This document shows, in pieces, positions 60,956 through 64,000 of a stretch of DNA of 64,000 bases. Position 1 is the first letter of the stretch, and every line of letters begins with the position of its first letter. Source of the stretch: Liolophura sinensis. Its lineage: Eukaryota; Mollusca; Polyplacophora; Chitonida; Chitonidae. The stretch spans positions 11,463,608-11,527,607 of the forward strand of contig NC_088299.1 of NCBI RefSeq assembly GCF_032854445.1. Reading direction: 5' to 3'. The notes beneath the pieces were generated by a model. The model ran no database searches. It had not been told where the DNA came from and worked only from the letters and a program-made list of their open reading frames with translations. Made by a program: the position numbers and the translations under genes.

Positions 60956-63900
60956 TTCTTTTTCCAAACTTTTTATTAATAGTTTGTGGTATTGAATTTA
61001 CCATGATAAGTTACAGATCAGGTGTTAATTATGCCGTTTTACCCCAATTCTTCCAAGACACCTGATCCGCTCTTTTAGCCGATTTACATGTAATTGTAGC
61101 AGAAATATTTAGTGTCTTTTCACATGGTTAGTCCATCTAATGAACAACATATTCATATCTTTACTTTTAAAAAAAAATTTGGAGAGATATGTATAAATTC
61201 TTTGCATCCAGCACCATTAGTATCTGTTTTAAAACTAGGGTAGTTCTGTTGCACATTTTGACACACTTACTTACTTACCTTCCATTTTTTCATATTTTCA
61301 GCATTTTGCCCATACCACATTGGCCAGTTTACTTTAGTAGGTTTGAAGGCTGATGAAATGGTAAGGATGAAGGCATCTGAACAGATGAAAAGTCGTGTGT
61401 TAAGTCCTTTGAGCTATAAATATTCATGTTTACCAAAATATAAAATCAATTTTTGAACACTTTTTCTCTATGATATGAATAACCAGTAATGCTGTCTTCT
61501 TTTGTTCTCATCAACTTATTTTGTCAGTGAAATTAGTCCTAAATTTTAATTTACCAAGTCAATACGACAAGTTGCACTATGTGAACACTGTTTCAGCTGA
61601 TCACTACTGAACTTCTCAGTTAAGTACACCGGCAACCGTTTGATTTCTATCTCTCTCTCTCTCCACAGGTCTTGGCGTCACATTTTGAGGGTTTGTTGAC
61701 AGCGCTGACCGGCTATGTGGTCATATCCATATCTCTGGTCATCTTGTATTTTCTCTGTTCCCTGGCCAGGCTCAAAAGGTACATCTGCTTCTCTGACTTG
61801 AATGTGATTGTAACATCATGGACTTTTATTAAGAACTTACAATTTATGACTTGCTTCGGGAATTTACCTTTCAGTAATTAATGCTCAGAAAATGTAATTA
61901 GAAGTTGCATAGAACTTCAGCAGCGCAGGGTCAAGAAACTGTTTTAGATTCAAGTCAGTTTTAGCCTTAATCCGTTGTATGATTCCCAAACGTAGATGTA
62001 TGTTTGAAGTTAGTTGTAAACTTTCAATATTGTCATAAAAGTTCAAGGCAAATCTACGAATTAAGATAAAAATTACTAAGGTAAGTCATAGTAGTAGTGC
62101 AGTGAAGTGGTTTGAGGTTAAGACTAAATCTTCTGTAAGTCTAAGACAGCTTTGTGTTCCTGGGTCCAGGTCATATGCTTTTACCATGTAGACATAAGTA
62201 GTTAATATTTGGTGAACTTTGAAAGTTATAATTAACTTGAGTAAGACATAAAAGTTACAAGGGATGTTAAAGTTACAAGTCACTTCAGTTATTATATTAA
62301 CCTGTATAGATATATGTTATTTGTTTGTTTATTGGATTGGTGTTTTATGCCATACTCATGAATATTTCACTTATGTGGCGGCGGCCAGCATTATGGTGGG
62401 TGGAAACAGGGCAGAGCCCAGAGGAAACCCACGACCATCCGCAGGTTGCTGAGGACCTTCTCACATATGGCTGGAGAGGACGCCAGCATGAGCTGGCGTC
62501 CAATGTAGATTGTTCTTTTGAAGGATGTGCCAATGTAGAATGCACCTGTGTAGGGTCTACCTTTGTAGGATATGCCTGTGTAGGACATAGGCAAAGAGAT
62601 GTGTAGTGTGTGCCTGTGTAGGATTTACCTGTATAGGGTGAATCCCATTTGGATGCAGCTCTGCCTATGTAGGATTTACCTGTATAGGATATACCTGTAT
62701 AGGATATATCCATTTGGATGCAGCTCTACCTGTGTAGGATGTACCTTTATAGGATGTATCCATTAGGATGCAGCTCTACCTGTGTAGGATTTACCTGTAT
62801 AGGATGTATCCATTAGGATGCAGCTCTACCTGTGTAGGATTTACCTGTATAGGATATATCCATTTGGATGCAGCTCTACCTGTGTAGGATGTACCTGTAT
62901 AGGATATATCCATTTGGATGCAGCTCTACCTGTGTAGGATTTACCTGTATAGGATGTATCCATTAGGATGCAGCTCTTTGTGTAGGATTTACCTGTATAG
63001 GATGTATCCATTTGGATGCAGCTCTACCTGTGTAGGATTTACCTGTATAGGATATATCCATTTGAATGCAGCTCTACCTGTGTAGGATTTACCTGTATAG
63101 GATATATCCATTTGGATGCAGCTCTACCTGTGTAGGATTTACCTGTATAGGATGTATCCATTTGGATACAGCTCTACCTGTGTAGGATTTACCTGTATAG
63201 GATATATCCATTTGGATACAGCTCTGCCTGTGTAGGATTTACCTGTATAGGATATATCCATTTGGATGCAGCTCTACCTGTGTAGGATTTACCTGTATGG
63301 GATATATCCATTTGGATGCAGCTCTACCTGTGTAGGATTTACCTGTATAGGATGTATCCATTTGGATACAGCTCTACCTGTGTAGGATTTACCTGTATAG
63401 GATATATCCATTTGAATGAAGCTCTACCTGTGTAGGATTTACCCGTATAGGATATATCCATTTGGATGCAGCTCTACCTGTGTAGGATTTACCTGTATAG
63501 GATGTATCCATTTGGATGCAGCTCTACCTGTGTAGGATTTACCTGTGTAGGATATATCCATTTGGATGCAGCTCTACCTGTGTAGGATTTACCTGTATAG
63601 GATATATCCATTTGGATACAGCTCTACCTGTGTAGGATTTACCTGTATAGGATATATCCATTTGGATGCAGCTCTACCTGTGTAGGATTTACCGGTATAG
63701 GATATATCCATTTGGATGCAGCTCTACCTGTGTAGGATTTACCTGTATAGGATGTATCCATTTGGATGCAGCTCTACCTCTGTAGGATTTACCTGTATAG
63801 GATGTATCCATTTGGATACAGCTCTACCTGTGTAGGATTTACCTGTATAGGATATATCCATTTGGATGCAGCTCTACCTGTGTAGGATTTACCTGTATAG

Positions 63901-64000
63901 GATGTATCCATTTGGATACAGCTCTACCTGTGTAGGATTTATCTGTATAGGATATATCCATTTGAATGCAGCTCTACCTGTGTAGGATTTACCTGTAGAG
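51360..64000 (+). CDS. MARCHF6: E3 ubiquitin ligase MARCHF6 (TEB4/Doa10 family), 5' part
   Basis: Twelve coding exons lie in the window: 51360-51384, 53575-53671, 55121-55194, 55535-55678, 56420-56492, 57167-57320, 57879-58050, 58840-58901, 60325-60357, 60806-60857, 61302-61360 and 61669-61778. Phases agree, giving 351 residues of a protein of roughly 900. Residues 9-63 form a complete RING-CH domain, with C11, C14, C28, C30, H38, C41, C54 and C57 as metal ligands. Membrane segments follow near [41 protein letters not shown] and [12 protein letters not shown]. Between the second and third is a low-complexity Ala/Asn/Glu linker ending in the conserved NNGAQDDNNW and [12 protein letters not shown]. 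The family is an ER/nuclear-envelope ligase for ERAD, including sterol-synthesis enzymes. The last visible exon ends in AAAAG|GTACAT, and the next must lie beyond 64000 or the repeat array. Confidence 0.93.
52745..52885. mobile_element. MITE family 1 fragment
   Basis: Only the right-hand part remains: 'acttcctgcctcatcacc', 'gcgttgtttaagatttctgt', 'ggcggtgatgtaaagc'. It matches 2740-2860. It lies in MARCHF6 intron 1. Confidence 0.5.
54111..54561. mobile_element. Palindromic element with two inverted tRNA-like arms, copy 2
   Basis: Terminal inverted repeats of about 30 bp begin 'cagtattatcgttatgaggg' and end with the complement of 'ggattacactttct'. The right arm has 'ttggtcgagtggttagacgg' (54425-54444) and box B GGTTCGAAACC (54491-54501), a ~66-bp spacing like tRNAs with a long variable arm. 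The centre ('tcccttaggtgc' against 'cacctaaggga') is a tight hairpin. Possible 8-bp flanking repeats are ttacataa and ttacttaa. It lies in the MARCHF6 intron between exons 2 and 3. Confidence 0.72.
55795..56180. repeat. 69-bp minisatellite, ~5.5 copies
   Basis: The unit is 'cacatggaagccaggtgtac', 'acaagcctaggactattgta', 'aatttggaatgataaacaca', 'gatatcagt'. The length is a multiple of three, so the minus strand stays open (55705-56112) as an artefact. It begins ~115 bp after MARCHF6 exon 4. Confidence 0.88.
56577..56865 (+). repeat. Degenerate tandem copies of the MARCHF6 exon 6 acceptor region
   Basis: About four imperfect units resemble the 3' end of the intron plus the first bases of exon 6. 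The copies read 'gtttttcatgtggacagaat' then 'ctgttgtctgtttccatg'. The real junction is 'gtttttcttgcag|agagaac' then 'ctgttatcggactgtttcca'. Two full units are about 91 bp apart. All precede the SINE at 56876, which separates them from the functional acceptor at 57166. Confidence 0.7.
56876..57130 (+). mobile_element. Young full-length SINE type A with perfect target-site duplication
   Basis: This is the reference copy. The head is 'ctcagtcagttagcgtgcta' (box A-like), then 'gtcgctgtgagttcaagtgc' (box B region). The body contains 'ggtcttccagcaacctgcgg' and 'tccaccataatgctggccgc', the 3' end 'gtacggcgtaaaacaccaat', then an A-run of ~18. It is flanked by an exact 14-bp duplication, tcaaatgagcattg, at 56862-56875 and 57131-57144. 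It sits 36 bp upstream of MARCHF6 exon 6. Confidence 0.93.
57541..57665 (-). mobile_element. SINE type A 3' fragment (minus)
   Basis: Tail 'tttatttatttgattggtgt' and body 'tcaagaatatttcacttata', 'gagcgaagggaaaactcac'. It lies between MARCHF6 exons 6 and 7. Confidence 0.7.
58480..58750 (+). mobile_element. Full-length SINE type A (plus)
   Basis: A complete head ('ggggccttcgtggctccgtt', 'ggttagcacgctagcacagc') through to the tail 'cagataaataaataaatc'. Weak flanking similarity ('catcagaat' and 'cattagaat') may be a decayed target duplication. It ends ~90 bp before MARCHF6 exon 8. Confidence 0.85.
58950..59130 (+). pseudogene. Two decayed copies of MARCHF6 exon 8
   Basis: Exon 8 (58840-58901) and about 50 bp of the following intron are repeated twice more, starting near 58955 and 59067, with unit lengths of 114 and 112 bp. 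Copy 2 ('gagtgggatagaacagctga') has a 2-base deletion that shifts the frame to a stop. Copy 3 ('gcacagagcagctgagga') ends in 'acctaggaaag', with a stop replacing the Trp of TWER and no GT donor at the expected place. Neither copy has an AG acceptor at its start, so both should be skipped. Confidence 0.85.
60896..60949. repeat. (TA)n microsatellite
   Basis: About 25 TA dinucleotides in the MARCHF6 intron after exon 10. Confidence 0.95.
62315..62500 (-). mobile_element. SINE type A (minus) at the edge of the 50-bp array
   Basis: Tail 'tttgtttgtttattggattg', body 'gcggccagcattatggtggg' and 'ccatccgcaggttgctgagg', ending near 'ccagcatgagctgg'. The tandem array starts within 20-30 bp. Confidence 0.8.
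62515..64000. repeat. 50-bp minisatellite, ~29 copies, running off the window
   Basis: Regular units read 'ctctacctgtgtaggattta', 'cctgtataggatatatccat', 'ttggatgcag', with a 50-bp period from about 62700. The first ~190 bp are shorter, more diverged units. A g/a variant ('ggatgtatcc' or 'ggatatatcc') and 'gatgcag' or 'gatacag' alternate along the array, hinting at higher-order duplication. It lies in the MARCHF6 intron after exon 12 and continues past 64000. Confidence 0.93.

Noticed and set aside
15919-61778. EMC4 and MARCHF6 as a functional ER gene cluster
   Set aside because: Both act in the ER membrane, but unrelated nucleolar (NGDN) and uncharacterised (WDR88) genes lie between them. 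Chance neighbourhood is the simpler reading.

Overview
This window is animal nuclear DNA, most likely from a mollusc and probably a bivalve. Five intron-containing metazoan genes can be modelled from conserved protein sequence and consensus GT-AG splice sites. The introns and spacers are full of tRNA-derived SINEs of molluscan style, with tails such as CACCAATCAAATAAATAAA and (CATT)n. They also hold palindromic MITE-like elements and many minisatellites. The DNA is AT-rich, with frequent ACATGTA motifs. The species assignment is an inference from repeat style and gene content.

Layout. 1-7441 is gene-poor and holds MITEs, a candidate solo LTR and short tandem repeats. 7442-10286 (+) is a two-exon EF-hand protein of the sarcoplasmic calcium-binding type. 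10287-15918 is a repeat-rich spacer with 42-bp and 46-bp minisatellites and one unexplained long ORF. 15919-22530 (-) is EMC4 (5 coding exons), with a dead LINE 3' end in its last intron. 23746-36870 (+) is neuroguidin, NGDN (11 coding exons), arranged head-to-head with EMC4. 39666-50893 (-) is WDR88 (11 coding exons, seven WD repeats plus a CxxC/CxxC tail), tail-to-tail with NGDN. 51360 onward (+) is the 5' part of MARCHF6, starting 466 bp from the WDR88 start codon. Twelve coding exons lie in the window, and the gene runs off the right edge inside a 50-bp tandem array.

Biology. EMC4 (ER membrane protein insertion) and MARCHF6 (ER-associated ubiquitin ligase) both act in the ER membrane. NGDN acts in the nucleolus in small-subunit ribosome biogenesis. 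WDR88 is a poorly characterised beta-propeller protein. The genes look like ordinary neighbours rather than a functional cluster.

The most unusual signal is a set of tandem repeats seeded at exon-intron junctions. In WDR88 the end of exon 6 with its 5' splice site is repeated about 22 times downstream of the real donor. In MARCHF6 the acceptor region of exon 6 has about four degenerate upstream copies, and exon 8 with flanking intron is present three times, with copies 2 and 3 decayed. A second array next to WDR88 exon 6 repeats a tRNA-like box A about 19 times. No prokaryotic system, CRISPR array or intact mobile element was found.
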